Shown here piece after piece: positions 18,436 through 27,306 of a stretch of DNA of 64,000 nucleotides. Made by a program: the position numbers and the translations under genes. Origin of the DNA: DASSSY01 sp035708205 (GTDB taxonomy: Bacteria > Bacteroidota > Bacteroidia > Chitinophagales > Chitinophagaceae); NCBI GenBank assembly GCA_035708205.1, contig DASSSY010000008.1, positions 1 to 64,000 on the forward strand, read 5' to 3'. The notes under the pieces are model-generated. The model was given only the letters and a program-made list of their open reading frames with translations. It had not been told where the DNA came from and ran no database searches. The stretch's first letter is position 1. Each line of letters begins with the position of its first letter.

Positions 18436-19098
18436 ATGCCAACGAAAACCACGTCCAAGGCCAAAGAAAATATCCTGAGAAAGATTAGAACTGCATTGCA
18501 GGAAGAAAAAGCTGCCAAACCCTATGACGACGAAGCGGGCAGCGGCGGGGAAGTCGTATTCCAGCCATTATCCATGCCCAGTTTAGAAGAAAGCTTTGCT
18601 CTGGAATTTAATAAATCCGGAGGTTTTTTCGCCTTTTGCAATGGCCTTGATGAACTGGCGGAAAACCTGAGGCAGCTGGCGCTTCAAAAAAAATGGCTTG
18701 AAGTGATGTGTGCCGATAAAGATCTATTCACAGTTCTGATCGATAAAAAGCTATCTTTTATACGGGAATATAATGTCCAGAATAATGATATGCCGGCTTG
18801 TATTACTAATTGTGAGGCCGCCATTGCCCGCACGGGCAGCATGATATTCAGTAGCCGGCAACACTATGGTCGAAGCGCTTCCATCTATTTTCCGGTGCAT
18901 ATCGTCGTTCTGAGACCTGAGCAGATCGTTGAAGATATCGGTGATGGGCTGGCATTACTCAAGAAAAAGTATAAAGGGCATTTGCCGTCAATGATTAACC
19001 TGAATACCGGGCCCAGCCGGACGGCCGATATTGAAAAGACGCTTGTCAAAGGTATTCATGGCCCTAAGGAAGTTTTTTGTTTTCTTGTAAATGTTTAA
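18436..19098 (+). CDS. LUD domain (LutC/YkgG family) protein
   Basis: A 220-residue protein with a basic N-terminus (AKENILRKIRTALQEEK) typical of LutC-like proteins. The C-terminal LUD fold includes ITNCEAAIARTGSMIFSS and ends with NLNTGPSRTADIEKTLVKG and HGPKEV, the conserved end of the family. LutC works with LutA and LutB in L-lactate oxidation. Those subunits are absent here, so a lactate role cannot be assumed, and stand-alone LUD proteins are common in Bacteroidota. ATG at 18436 is chosen over a TTG at 18403. The end overlaps the open frame of the next gene, but not its chosen start. Confidence 0.88.
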   Translation: MPTKTTSKAKENILRKIRTALQEEKAAKPYDDEAGSGGEVVFQPLSMPSLEESFALEFNKSGGFFAFCNGLDELAENLRQLALQKKWLEVMCADKDLFTVLIDKKLSFIREYNVQNNDMPACITNCEAAIARTGSMIFSSRQHYGRSASIYFPVHIVVLRPEQIVEDIGDGLALLKKKYKGHLPSMINLNTGPSRTADIEKTLVKGIHGPKEVFCFLVNV

Positions 19099-19115
19099 AC
19101 GGTATTATTGCTGCA

Positions 19116-20387
19116 ATGCCTCAACCTCATATTCATCCGTCAGAATTAAGAATTAAAGATTTTCAATACGATTTACCTGATGAGAAAATAGCCCGGTTCC
19201 CTTTGTCGGAGAGGGATATGTCGAAACTTTTGATTTTTAAGGATGATACTATTAAAGAATCGGTTTACCGGCAATTGGCTGACCATATTCCTTCCGGATC
19301 GTTATTATTATTTAACCAGGCCAAGGTCATTCACGCACGGCTGTATTTTCAGAAGCCTACAGGCGGAAAGCTGGAGGTGTTCTGTCTAGAGCCGGACGAA
19401 CGTTATCCTGATATCACTACGGCCATGACGCAGGAAGGTGAGGTGTATTGGAGATGCCTGGTCAAAGGCGCCGCTAAATGGAAAGGTGCTGAAGCCCTGG
19501 AGCTGAGAATTGATTATAAAGACAATTCTGATGCTGTTATTCATTTAAAGGCTACAGCTGAGAAAGTTGAAAAAAAAGATCAGGATTTTATCTTAAAAAT
19601 TAAATGGACGGCCGATTCGGGCGTTGCGCTCAGTTTTTCCGAATTATTGCATTATGCCGGCCAAATGCCTATTCCTCCTTACCTTAAGCGGGAGGCCGAA
19701 GCCTCTGATGAAATACGGTATCAAACCATTTTTGCCGAAAAGGAAGGCAGTGTGGCCGCTCCTACCGCCGCCCTGCATTTTACGGCGGAAGTCATGAAGC
19801 GGTTAAAGGAGAAAAAAATAGACACGGAGCGGCTGACCCTGCATGTGGGTGCCGGGACTTTTATGCCTGTAAAATCCGGGCAGATGAAAGGGCATGAGAT
19901 GCATTCGGAATGGATTGAGGTCTCCCATGGCCTGGTGCAGCGATTAATCAGCCATATCCGTGAGGACAGGAAAGTGATCGCGGTGGGTACTACCTCGGCC
20001 AGGACCTTGGAAAGCCTTTATTGGATGGGCGTCAGGATGCTCAGGGATGAATGGGACGCTGATCCCGGTATCGCGGTCAGCCAGTGGTATCCTTATGAAC
20101 GGCCGGATGAATTTTCAGCCATGGAGGCCTTAGGCGCCCTGGATCAGTATTTTGAACGGTCGAAAAAAGATCTGTTGATAACGAAAACCCAATTAATTAT
20201 TGCCCCGGGTTACGAGATCAAAATATTTGACGGGCTGATTACGAACTTCCACCAGCCGGCTTCAACTTTATTGTTGATGATCTCAGCTTTGGCCGGCGAG
20301 CGCTGGCACCAGATTTATGATTATGCCCTCGGTCATGGTTTTCGCTTTTTAAGCTATGGCGACGGCTGTTTGCTTTGGTGCTCGTGA
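19116..20387 (+). CDS. S-adenosylmethionine:tRNA ribosyltransferase-isomerase-like (long QueA paralogue)
   Basis: QueA transfers the ribosyl part of SAM to preQ1 in tRNA to form epoxyqueuosine. This 423-residue protein shows the N-terminal FQYDLPDEKIARFPLSERD, LLLFNQAKVIHARL, LHVGAGTFMPV, VGTTSARTLE and TNFHQPASTLLLMISA. It is about 70 residues longer than E. coli QueA (356). Bacteroidota often carry both a standard QueA and such a long version, so I do not assign queA; whether this copy makes queuosine is unproven. The start MPQPHIHPSELRIKDF at 19116 lies 17 bases after the LUD gene's stop and suggests an operon with it. Confidence 0.85.
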   Translation: MPQPHIHPSELRIKDFQYDLPDEKIARFPLSERDMSKLLIFKDDTIKESVYRQLADHIPSGSLLLFNQAKVIHARLYFQKPTGGKLEVFCLEPDERYPDITTAMTQEGEVYWRCLVKGAAKWKGAEALELRIDYKDNSDAVIHLKATAEKVEKKDQDFILKIKWTADSGVALSFSELLHYAGQMPIPPYLKREAEASDEIRYQTIFAEKEGSVAAPTAALHFTAEVMKRLKEKKIDTERLTLHVGAGTFMPVKSGQMKGHEMHSEWIEVSHGLVQRLISHIREDRKVIAVGTTSARTLESLYWMGVRMLRDEWDADPGIAVSQWYPYERPDEFSAMEALGALDQYFERSKKDLLITKTQLIIAPGYEIKIFDGLITNFHQPASTLLLMISALAGERWHQIYDYALGHGFRFLSYGDGCLLWCS

Positions 20388-20438
20388 AACGGCAGGAGGT
20401 CTTCAGTAAGCATCTTCCAGCTGGAACCTTAATTTAAT

Positions 20439-20470
20439 TTTGACAATTCAAAACTAAACCTGTACATTTG
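20439..20470 (+). promoter_or_regulatory. Promoter of tRNA-Cys
   Basis: A full Bacteroidota promoter: TTTG (20439-20442), a 20-base spacer and TACATTTG (20463-20470), with the tRNA 5' end 24 bases further. It is one of the two best matches in the window. Confidence 0.8.
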
Positions 20471-20493
20471 CACTCCTTTCAAAAGGAATGCCC

Positions 20494-20564
20494 GGTACCA
20501 TGGCCGAGTGGTTAGGCAGAGCTCTGCAAAAGCTCGTACAGCAGTTCGAATCTGCTTGGTACCT
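20494..20564 (+). tRNA. tRNA-Cys (anticodon GCA)
   Basis: A 71-base cloverleaf. The acceptor pairs GGTACCA/TGGTACC, the anticodon stem is GAGCT/AGCTC with loop CTGCAAA (anticodon GCA), and the T-arm is AGCAG-TTCGAAT-CTGCT. The discriminator is T, and CCA is not encoded. Confidence 0.96.
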
Positions 20565-20570
20565 CTTTTC

Positions 20571-20598
20571 AAAACCCGCTATTTGGCGGGTTTTCCTG
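20571..20598 (+). terminator. tRNA-Cys terminator
   Basis: A 9-bp perfect stem AAAACCCGC/GCGGGTTTT with a T-rich 3' arm, just after the tRNA. Confidence 0.75.
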
Positions 20599-20695
20599 TT
20601 TTATTCGGTTATCTTTACTTTCTCTGATGAGGATAGTTATGGACGAGGGATAAGGAAATTGAATGATAATGAAAAATTAAAAATGATCAATGGCC

Positions 20696-21163
20696 ATGGC
20701 AACGCCCAATAAACAACAGAAAAAGAACGTCTATATAAAAAACAGGCCGGCAACTTTTCAGTATTCCATTGAGGATAAGCTGACTGCCGGTATCGTTTTG
20801 ACGGGTTCGGAAATAAAATCTATCCGGTTGGGCAAAGTCAGCTTTGCCGATAGCTTTTGTTTTTTTCACGAAGGCGAATTATGGGTAAAAAACCTGCATA
20901 TTGCCGAATACGTTAACGCCGGATATGCGGGGCATGACCCCGTAAGGGAAAGGAAATTGTTGCTGACCAAAAGAGAATTAAAAAAATGGCAACAGAAAAT
21001 TAAGGAAAAAGGTTTTACCATTGTGCCCTTAGCCATTTATATTGATGAAAACGGCTGGGCAAAAATGGATATTGGTTTGGGACGCGGTAAGAAATTGCAT
21101 GATAAAAGGGCCACCATTAGGGACCGGGAAGCCAGCAGGAACCTGAAAGATATGGGGTATTGA
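20696..21163 (+). CDS. smpB: SsrA-binding protein SmpB
   Basis: SmpB binds tmRNA and delivers it to stalled ribosomes for trans-translation. The 155-residue protein shows NRPATFQYSIEDKLTAGIVL, the family block GSEIKSIRLGKVSFADSF, KLLLTKRELKKW, and the C-terminal GRGKKLHDKRATIRDREASR, whose basic tail enters the decoding centre. The start MATPNKQQKK at 20696 is preferred; an ATG two codons earlier at 20690 is equally usable. No tmRNA gene was recognised in the window. Confidence 0.96.
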   Translation: MATPNKQQKKNVYIKNRPATFQYSIEDKLTAGIVLTGSEIKSIRLGKVSFADSFCFFHEGELWVKNLHIAEYVNAGYAGHDPVRERKLLLTKRELKKWQQKIKEKGFTIVPLAIYIDENGWAKMDIGLGRGKKLHDKRATIRDREASRNLKDMGY

Positions 21164-21321
21164 TGCCCGGATAACGGTTCAGCAAAATTTCTTAATTATT
21201 TTTTAAATTGAATCTCATCATACCGTGCTGTTTTGTTTGGCATAAAAATTGCACGATACACGATAAGTAAATTGGATTGGGTTATCAGAATTTTGTATCA
21301 TTTTAATCAATGCTATTCCAT

Positions 21322-21849
21322 ATGAAAAAAGTAAGGACAATTTTATTAACCGGTGTATTGACCATGGGCGTATTCAGTACCGTTATTTATTCTTCATGTT
21401 CCAAAAAGGATAAATGTGATGGTATTGTTTGTAAAAACGGGGGATCTTGTGATGACGGTGCCTGCAAATGCCCGCTTGGCTATGAGGGCGCCAATTGCGA
21501 AACGGCTTCCGCCAATAAATTCATTGGCCTGTTCGCCACGAAGGATAACTGTCCGCTTGTTGACTCCAGTCGGGGCAGCCTGAATTATTCCGTTACCATT
21601 AATGCCGGGCCCAGCGCTACCCAATTGTATGTCCTGAATATGGGAAATCCCGGCCTGCCGCCCAGCGATTACCTGACGGCTACCATGACCAGCAAAGACG
21701 AGTTGACAATTCAACCCAAAACCCTGTCCGACAACCGTACTTATTCCGGGACCATAAAATATGTGAGCGCCGGCAAGCTTACCGCTTCTTTCCAGGTTAG
21801 TGAAAACGGCAATACCATTGAGGCCTGCTCCTCAACAATGACCAAGTAA
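21322..21849 (+). CDS. EGF-like domain lipoprotein
   Basis: A 175-residue protein whose N-terminal hydrophobic segment ends in YSSC-SKKDKC, a plausible lipobox. It is followed by a complete EGF-like module with six cysteines (CDGIVCKNGGSCDDGACKCP, then GYEGANCE). The rest (about 60-175) is a beta-rich domain ending near FQVSENGNTIEACSS, without a recognised family. It is the first of two tandem related genes; the second keeps only part of the EGF module. Likely a surface or periplasmic lipoprotein; function unknown. The start is ATG at 21322, four codons into the longer frame. Confidence 0.78.
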   Translation: MKKVRTILLTGVLTMGVFSTVIYSSCSKKDKCDGIVCKNGGSCDDGACKCPLGYEGANCETASANKFIGLFATKDNCPLVDSSRGSLNYSVTINAGPSATQLYVLNMGNPGLPPSDYLTATMTSKDELTIQPKTLSDNRTYSGTIKYVSAGKLTASFQVSENGNTIEACSSTMTK

Positions 21850-21894
21850 ACTTTTTTTAAAACAACCATTAAAATCAGAATTAAATTTAGACTT

Positions 21895-22371
21895 ATGAAG
21901 AAAGCACGTTTAATCCTTTCGGCCTCAATGATCGCCCTGATGGGCTTATCCGCAGTAACGTTCAGCTCCTGCTCCAAAGATGATGACTGCGCGGTGGGTT
22001 ATACCGGTAAAAACTGCGATCAGGAAATCCGTACGCCCATGTTAGGGACTTACAACGCTACGGATAAAAATGATGCGGATCCAACTGATGTGTCAACCTA
22101 TACATTGACCATTACTGAAGGCGCAACCACACCTGTTGTTAATATCCATGGCTTCGGAGATTTCTTTACCAACACGGAGATCGTAACATCTAATGTTTCC
22201 GAAAGTGGTGATAATATTTCATTCACTATTCCGTCTCAATTGCCTGATGATGTCTATACCGTTTCCGGCTCCGGAACTTATAATTCAAAGAGCCAAACCA
22301 TAACCATCAATTATTCACTCTCCGATGGTTCTCAAATAAAAAATTACACCGGTACCTGGACACAACAGTAA
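21895..22371 (+). CDS. Lipoprotein, tandem paralogue with truncated EGF-like module
   Basis: A 158-residue protein with a signal sequence ending FSSC-SKDDDC. Only the last EGF loop remains (CAVGYTGKNCDQE). The body (LGTYNATDKND, TLTITEGA, SGSGTYNSKSQTITINYS) aligns in layout with the preceding gene's C-terminal domain: an opening GLFAT or LGTYNA, then beta strands, then S..GTI.Y or SGTYNS. It lies 45 bases downstream, so both are probably one transcript, ended by the strong hairpin at 22400. Function unknown. Confidence 0.75.
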   Translation: MKKARLILSASMIALMGLSAVTFSSCSKDDDCAVGYTGKNCDQEIRTPMLGTYNATDKNDADPTDVSTYTLTITEGATTPVVNIHGFGDFFTNTEIVTSNVSESGDNISFTIPSQLPDDVYTVSGSGTYNSKSQTITINYSLSDGSQIKNYTGTWTQQ

Positions 22372-22399
22372 TCCCGTATTTTCTTGTCCAAAGAATGCC

Positions 22400-22432
22400 A
22401 TCCCGAAGATCTAAAATCTTCGGGATGTTTGC
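22400..22432 (+). terminator. Strong intrinsic terminator
   Basis: An 11-bp perfect stem ATCCCGAAGAT/ATCTTCGGGAT with a 5-base loop and a T-containing tail, 28 bases after the second EGF-type lipoprotein. The rest of the gap up to gyrA holds only its promoter. Confidence 0.7.
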
Positions 22433-22555
22433 TTTACAGACTTCTGGGAGCAGGGCCGAACCGCAGCCCGTACGGTTTTCAGATGATCGGGTACCGCCCG
22501 GGGTTTTGTATCCCGGTCACCCTTTTGAAAGCCTTAAAATACAGGGAATTTTTCG

Positions 22556-22563
22556 TACATTTG
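22556..22563 (+). promoter_or_regulatory. gyrA promoter -7 box
   Basis: TACATTTG fits TAnnTTTG, 23 bases before the gyrA ATG. TTTG at 22524-22527 is 28 bases upstream, too far for a good -33. Confidence 0.55.
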
Positions 22564-22586
22564 CTTGATTTTAAGACCAAGAAAGA

Positions 22587-25280
22587 ATGGATGTAAATAA
22601 CAATGATCTGATCCCTGAAGAAGGGGAAGCAGGAGATAACAGGCATCATCGGATTATTCCCATCAATATCGAAGAGCAAATGAAAACCGCCTACATTGAT
22701 TATTCAATGTCGGTAATTGTCGGTCGGGCGCTTCCTGATGTCCGGGATGGCCTGAAGCCGGTGCATCGCCGTGTTTTATTTGCCATGAATGAGTTAGGGA
22801 TGACGTTCAATAAGCCCTATAAGAAATCGGCTCGTGTCGTTGGGGAAGTATTGGGTAAATACCATCCTCATGGAGACGCTTCTGTGTATGATACCATGGT
22901 CCGTATGGCACAGCCCTGGACCTTACGCTATCTAATGGTTGACGGTCAGGGAAATTTTGGCTCCCCGGACGGTGATGGTCCCGCCGCCATGCGTTATACG
23001 GAAGCCCGCCTGCAAAAGCTATCCGAATCCATGCTTCAGGATATCGATAAGGATACGGTAGATATGCAGCTGAACTTTGATGATACCCTGAAAGAGCCGA
23101 CAGTGCTGCCGACACGTATTCCGCAATTGCTGGTCAACGGGACCTCGGGCATCGCCGTAGGTATGGCCACCAATATGATGCCGCATAACCTGGGTGAGGT
23201 CATTGATGGCTGCATTGCTTATATTGATAATAAGGAGATTACCATTGACGAGCTGATGAAATTCGTCAAAGCCCCGGATTTCCCTACAGGAGGTGTTATT
23301 TATGGTATAGAAGGGATCAAGCAGGGGATGCATACCGGTAGAGGGCGTGTCGTGTTAAGAGGAATTACCAATATCGAAACGACCAGAAACGGAAAGGAAC
23401 AGATTGTCATTACGGATGTGCCTTACCAGGTCAGCCGGGATGCCCTGACCGAAAAGATCGGCCACTTGGTGAACAATAAGGTCATTGAAGGTATTACTAA
23501 TGTGGCCAACGAATCCAGCAAAGAAGGGACACGTATTGTCGTCGAAATCCGCCGGGACGCCGTAGCACAGGTGATCATCAATAAATTATACAAATTTAGT
23601 GAGCTGCAAACTTCCTATGGTATTAATAATGTTGCTTTGGTCAATGGCCGGCCGCGTACTTTAAATCTAAAGGACCTCATTTCCGAATTTGTCCGATTCC
23701 GTCATGAGGTTGTAGTGCGCAGGACCGAGTTTGAATTAAGAGAAGCCGAAAAAAGAGCCCATATCCTCGAAGGTTTTATGAAAGTGATCGGCACCAGGGA
23801 TGATCTGGATAAAGCCATTCGCATCATTCGCGAAAGCAAGACGCCGGATGATGCCCGCGAAGGCCTGATGGCCGCTTTCGACCTGACTGAGATCCAGGCC
23901 CGCGCCGTTCTTGAATTGCGTTTGCGCACATTGACCGGCTTGGAATTGGATAAAATACGTTCTGAATATGAAGAACTGATGAAGACCATTCAGCATTTGA
24001 AGGATATTTTAGCCAATGAAAGCATGCGCTATGATATTATCAAAGACGAACTGACGGAAATCAGGGAAAAATACGGAGATGAGCGCCGTTCCCAAATCCA
24101 GTACCTGGCCGATGAGATGAGCATTGAAGATCTGATTGAGGAAGAAGATGTGGTCATCACCATTTCCCATTTAGGTTATATTAAAAGAACATCGGTTTCA
24201 GAATACCGCGCTCAAAAACGCGGCGGTCGCGGCGCACGGGGGGCGAAAACCAGGGAAGAGGACTTTGTGGAACATTTGTTTATTGCCTCAACCCACCATA
24301 CCCTGTTGTTCTTTACTGAAAAAGGCCGTTGCTACTGGTTGAAGGTTTATGAAATTCCGGAAACGGATAAGAATGCCAAAGGACGGGCTATCCAAAACCT
24401 GATGCAAATTCCTCAGGACGATAATATCCGGACCATTATTAATGTGCCGAAATTAAAGGACCAGGAATTTGTTGAACAGCATAATATCGTCTTGTGCACG
24501 CGTAAAGGCATTATCAAAAAGACGGCTTTGGCCGATTTCAGCCGCCCGCGGCAAAATGGCGTCAACGCCATTACTATTCAGGAAGGCGATATGCTGCTGG
24601 ACGTCTCGCTGACAGATGGCTCCAGCTATATTATGATGGCCGTTAAATCCGGCAGGGCGATCTGTTTCCCTGAAGAAAAAGTCAGGACTACGGGCCGCGG
24701 AGCTATTGGGGTATATGGCATTAGCCTTGATGATGAAAAGGATGCCGTTATCGGGATGATTTGCCTGCCGGCAAAGGATACAACCAAACAGATCCTGGTT
24801 GTTTCCGAGAAAGGACTCGGCAAGCGGACGCCCTTCTTGGAAGAGTTTCCCGAAGATGCGCCCGAAGAAGATCGCGCGAAAGCTATTAAGATTGAAGATG
24901 AAGAAGGTGCCGTACGCTTATATCAGTTGTCCTATCGCCTCACCAACCGCGGTGGCAAAGGTGTCAAGACCATTAATATTACAGATAAAACGGGAGCTTT
25001 GGTCGGCTTGCTGGCCGTTGAAACAACCGATGACCTGGTGATTACCTGCAAATCAGGTATGACCATCCGGATGGCTGTAGCGAATATTCGTGAAGCCGGC
25101 AGGGCCACACAGGGTGTACGGCTGATCAATATTAACGGCGATGATGAGATCGCGGCCATTGCCCGGATTGAAGAGCAGGAAGAAGCGGAGAATGAAGGAG
25201 GAGGTTCTGGGAAGACGGACAACGGGGGAGAAGATAATAATGATCCGGAGCATATCGGTGATCATGAGAATAATGAATAG
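22587..25280 (+). CDS. gyrA: DNA gyrase subunit A
   Basis: The 897-residue subunit performs DNA cleavage and rejoining in the A2B2 gyrase that introduces negative supercoils. The catalytic Tyr137 lies in AAMRYTEARL, the quinolone-determining region at about 93-115 reads HPHGDASVYDTMVRMAQPW, and the GyrA box QKRGGRG is at about 543-549, which separates gyrase from topoisomerase IV. The C-terminal beta-pinwheel is followed by an acidic Glu/Asn/Gly tail (about 860-897). Position 98 (E. coli Ser83) is Ala and 99 is Ser, as in Mycobacterium tuberculosis GyrA. gyrB is not nearby. A hairpin terminator follows. Confidence 0.97.
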   Translation: MDVNNNDLIPEEGEAGDNRHHRIIPINIEEQMKTAYIDYSMSVIVGRALPDVRDGLKPVHRRVLFAMNELGMTFNKPYKKSARVVGEVLGKYHPHGDASVYDTMVRMAQPWTLRYLMVDGQGNFGSPDGDGPAAMRYTEARLQKLSESMLQDIDKDTVDMQLNFDDTLKEPTVLPTRIPQLLVNGTSGIAVGMATNMMPHNLGEVIDGCIAYIDNKEITIDELMKFVKAPDFPTGGVIYGIEGIKQGMHTGRGRVVLRGITNIETTRNGKEQIVITDVPYQVSRDALTEKIGHLVNNKVIEGITNVANESSKEGTRIVVEIRRDAVAQVIINKLYKFSELQTSYGINNVALVNGRPRTLNLKDLISEFVRFRHEVVVRRTEFELREAEKRAHILEGFMKVIGTRDDLDKAIRIIRESKTPDDAREGLMAAFDLTEIQARAVLELRLRTLTGLELDKIRSEYEELMKTIQHLKDILANESMRYDIIKDELTEIREKYGDERRSQIQYLADEMSIEDLIEEEDVVITISHLGYIKRTSVSEYRAQKRGGRGARGAKTREEDFVEHLFIASTHHTLLFFTEKGRCYWLKVYEIPETDKNAKGRAIQNLMQIPQDDNIRTIINVPKLKDQEFVEQHNIVLCTRKGIIKKTALADFSRPRQNGVNAITIQEGDMLLDVSLTDGSSYIMMAVKSGRAICFPEEKVRTTGRGAIGVYGISLDDEKDAVIGMICLPAKDTTKQILVVSEKGLGKRTPFLEEFPEDAPEEDRAKAIKIEDEEGAVRLYQLSYRLTNRGGKGVKTINITDKTGALVGLLAVETTDDLVITCKSGMTIRMAVANIREAGRATQGVRLININGDDEIAAIARIEEQEEAENEGGGSGKTDNGGEDNNDPEHIGDHENNE

Positions 25281-25312
25281 CGTTTGACGCTTTCGCTTTA
25301 AAAAACAATGGA

Positions 25313-25352
25313 GGGCATGTATGGCCATACGCTGGCAATACATGCCTTTTTT
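25313..25352 (+). terminator. gyrA terminator
   Basis: A 9-bp perfect stem GGCATGTAT/ATACATGCC with a T-hexamer, about 33 bases after the gyrA stop. It ends only a few bases before the helicase reading frame. Confidence 0.75.
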
Positions 25353-25357
25353 CAAAA

Positions 25358-26704
25358 ATGCAAAGATTTAAAAGTATGGAGCAGGAACAGCTGGCGCAGA
25401 TCCTAAAGAAGATCGGCATCAAAACACTTAACGGGATGCAGCAGCAGTCGCTTGATGCCCATGACAACGCGGATAATATTATGTTGTTGTCGCCAACCGG
25501 TAGCGGCAAAACACTGGCATTTTTGTTGCCGTTAATGCAAAAAGTAGATGCCGGCAAACGGGAAAACCAGGTCCTGGTCGTATCGCCGACAAGGGAGTTG
25601 GCCATGCAGATCGAGCAGGTGTTCAAAAACATGGGTACGGCCATAACGATAACCTGTTGCTACGGCGGTCACAAAAGAGAGATTGAAGAGCATAATTTAA
25701 GCCAGAACCCCAATGTGATTGTGGGGACACCTGGCCGGTTGGGCGACCATATCCGCCGTGGTAATTTTCATCCCGGGCAGATACGTCATTTGATCCTTGA
25801 TGAATTTGATAAATCCCTGGAGCTGGGCTTTCAGGATGAGATACAGTTTATTGTGGAGTCCTTGCCCAATTTGAAAAGCCGAACCTTAGCCTCTGCGACG
25901 AATGCTAATGACATTGATATTTTCCCGGGCTGGGAACAGCCGGTGGTGCTCGATTTCCTGACAGCTGAGAAAGATGGTTCCAATCGTTTTGTAGTGCAAT
26001 CATTAAGGACCAAAGGCTTGGATAAGCTGCCTGACCTGGTCAGGCTTTTATGTTTCCATGGCGGCCGCCAGTCGGTCATCTTTTGCAATTTTCGCGAGGA
26101 TGTGGAAATGTGCAGTCAAAGGCTTGCTGAGGCCGGCATTCAAAACGTATTTTATCACGGCGCCATGGAGCAAAGAGAGCGGGACCTGGCCATGTGTAAG
26201 TTCCGGAATGGGAGCGCCCGTTTCCTGGTGACTACCGATCTGGCCGCAAGGGGCCTGGATTTTGAGCACATCCGTTATGTGATTCATTACCAATTGCCGG
26301 TTTCTGAAAAGTCCTTTACCCACCGAAACGGCCGGACCGCCCGGATGGATAAGAGCGGTACCGCAATTCTTATGCTCAATGAAAAGGAATATTTGCCGGA
26401 TTATATCAATGAGTCTGAAATTGAGGAAATCATTTTAGAGAAGGAACAATATCCCCTACCTGGGCGACCGGAATGGGCAACCTTGTATTTTGGCATGGGA
26501 AAGAAGAATAAGGTTAATAAGATAGATTTTGTAGGTTTCCTGACTAAGATCGGGCAATTACGGATAGAAGAGATAGGTAAGATCGAGGTTAAGGATTTTG
26601 ATGCCTTTGTTGCTGTCCGCCGTTCCAAAGCCGCGCACCTGTTGTCTTTAATTAAGGGTGAAAAAATAAAGAATAAGAAGGTCAGGGTGGAATTTGCCAA
26701 ATAA
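25358..26704 (+). CDS. DEAD-box RNA helicase, DbpA-like
   Basis: A 448-residue ATP-dependent RNA helicase. Motif I is SPTGSGKT, Ia is SPTRELAMQ, motif II reads DEFD instead of DEAD, motif III SAT, and the C-terminal RecA domain carries TTDLAARGLD and HRNGRTARM. The last about 75 residues (FGMGKKNKVNKIDFVGFL, VRVEFAK) resemble the DbpA RNA-binding domain, so a ribosome-assembly role is plausible. The DEFD variant is familiar in Bacteroidota homologues. The start may be 25358 or the ATG at 25376; either lies just after the gyrA terminator, so transcription must come from read-through or an unseen promoter. Confidence 0.9.
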   Translation: MQRFKSMEQEQLAQILKKIGIKTLNGMQQQSLDAHDNADNIMLLSPTGSGKTLAFLLPLMQKVDAGKRENQVLVVSPTRELAMQIEQVFKNMGTAITITCCYGGHKREIEEHNLSQNPNVIVGTPGRLGDHIRRGNFHPGQIRHLILDEFDKSLELGFQDEIQFIVESLPNLKSRTLASATNANDIDIFPGWEQPVVLDFLTAEKDGSNRFVVQSLRTKGLDKLPDLVRLLCFHGGRQSVIFCNFREDVEMCSQRLAEAGIQNVFYHGAMEQRERDLAMCKFRNGSARFLVTTDLAARGLDFEHIRYVIHYQLPVSEKSFTHRNGRTARMDKSGTAILMLNEKEYLPDYINESEIEEIILEKEQYPLPGRPEWATLYFGMGKKNKVNKIDFVGFLTKIGQLRIEEIGKIEVKDFDAFVAVRRSKAAHLLSLIKGEKIKNKKVRVEFAK

Positions 26705-27306
26705 TCAGCTAAGCTTTGCCTTCGAGGTTGATGCTTCATCGGTATCCCTCATCAATCGGGCAAAACCACATACCAAAAGTTTTTTCATGTGCTCCACCAC
26801 GGATTTAAACATGAAACACTTAAGAATTAGAAAACGAGGTCAATCTTGTTCTTTTATCATCATTTTAGTCTTTTTGTTTTGGAATGCGAACGCTTTGTAG
26901 AGGTTAAGGGTAAAATCTTTGTTTGATGAGAATAGGTGTGCCATCAGAAATATTCTAAGAACTGTCCTGTTGAAATGTATATAGGTATTTTAATTATATG
27001 CTTGGTAAATTCCAAGATTTGAATGGTACCACACAATTTCATGTTTTTCCCTGACGGTTAGCCTAATGGGCAAGGCTGACAGTATATCTCTGATTAAATA
27101 TGTCGGAATTGTGCTGGCCTGTTGCAGTGAAGATTGCCGGCTACTTTCTGCGTTATACGTTCTATCGCCGAATACCATTATTTGTAAATGCGGGCGCTGT
27201 GACCTTGACCTTATACAGATCCGGGTACCTGGCAAAAGCTACTCGTTGATCACATCAGAAGGTTGGTCATAGCCAAACCTTCTTTATTTGCGACAAATGC
27301 TAACCG
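26705..27306. other. Intergenic region, no recognisable gene
   Basis: Only short, unconvincing frames on both strands. An imperfect hairpin (AGAAGGTTGG with CCAAACCTTCT, followed by TTTATTT on the + strand) lies at 27257-27290. It points away from the minus-strand receptor gene, so what it terminates is unclear. Confidence 0.5.

Noticed and set aside
20488..20712. Plus-strand frame across tRNA-Cys
   Set aside because: It contains the complete tRNA and its terminator, and has no independent support.
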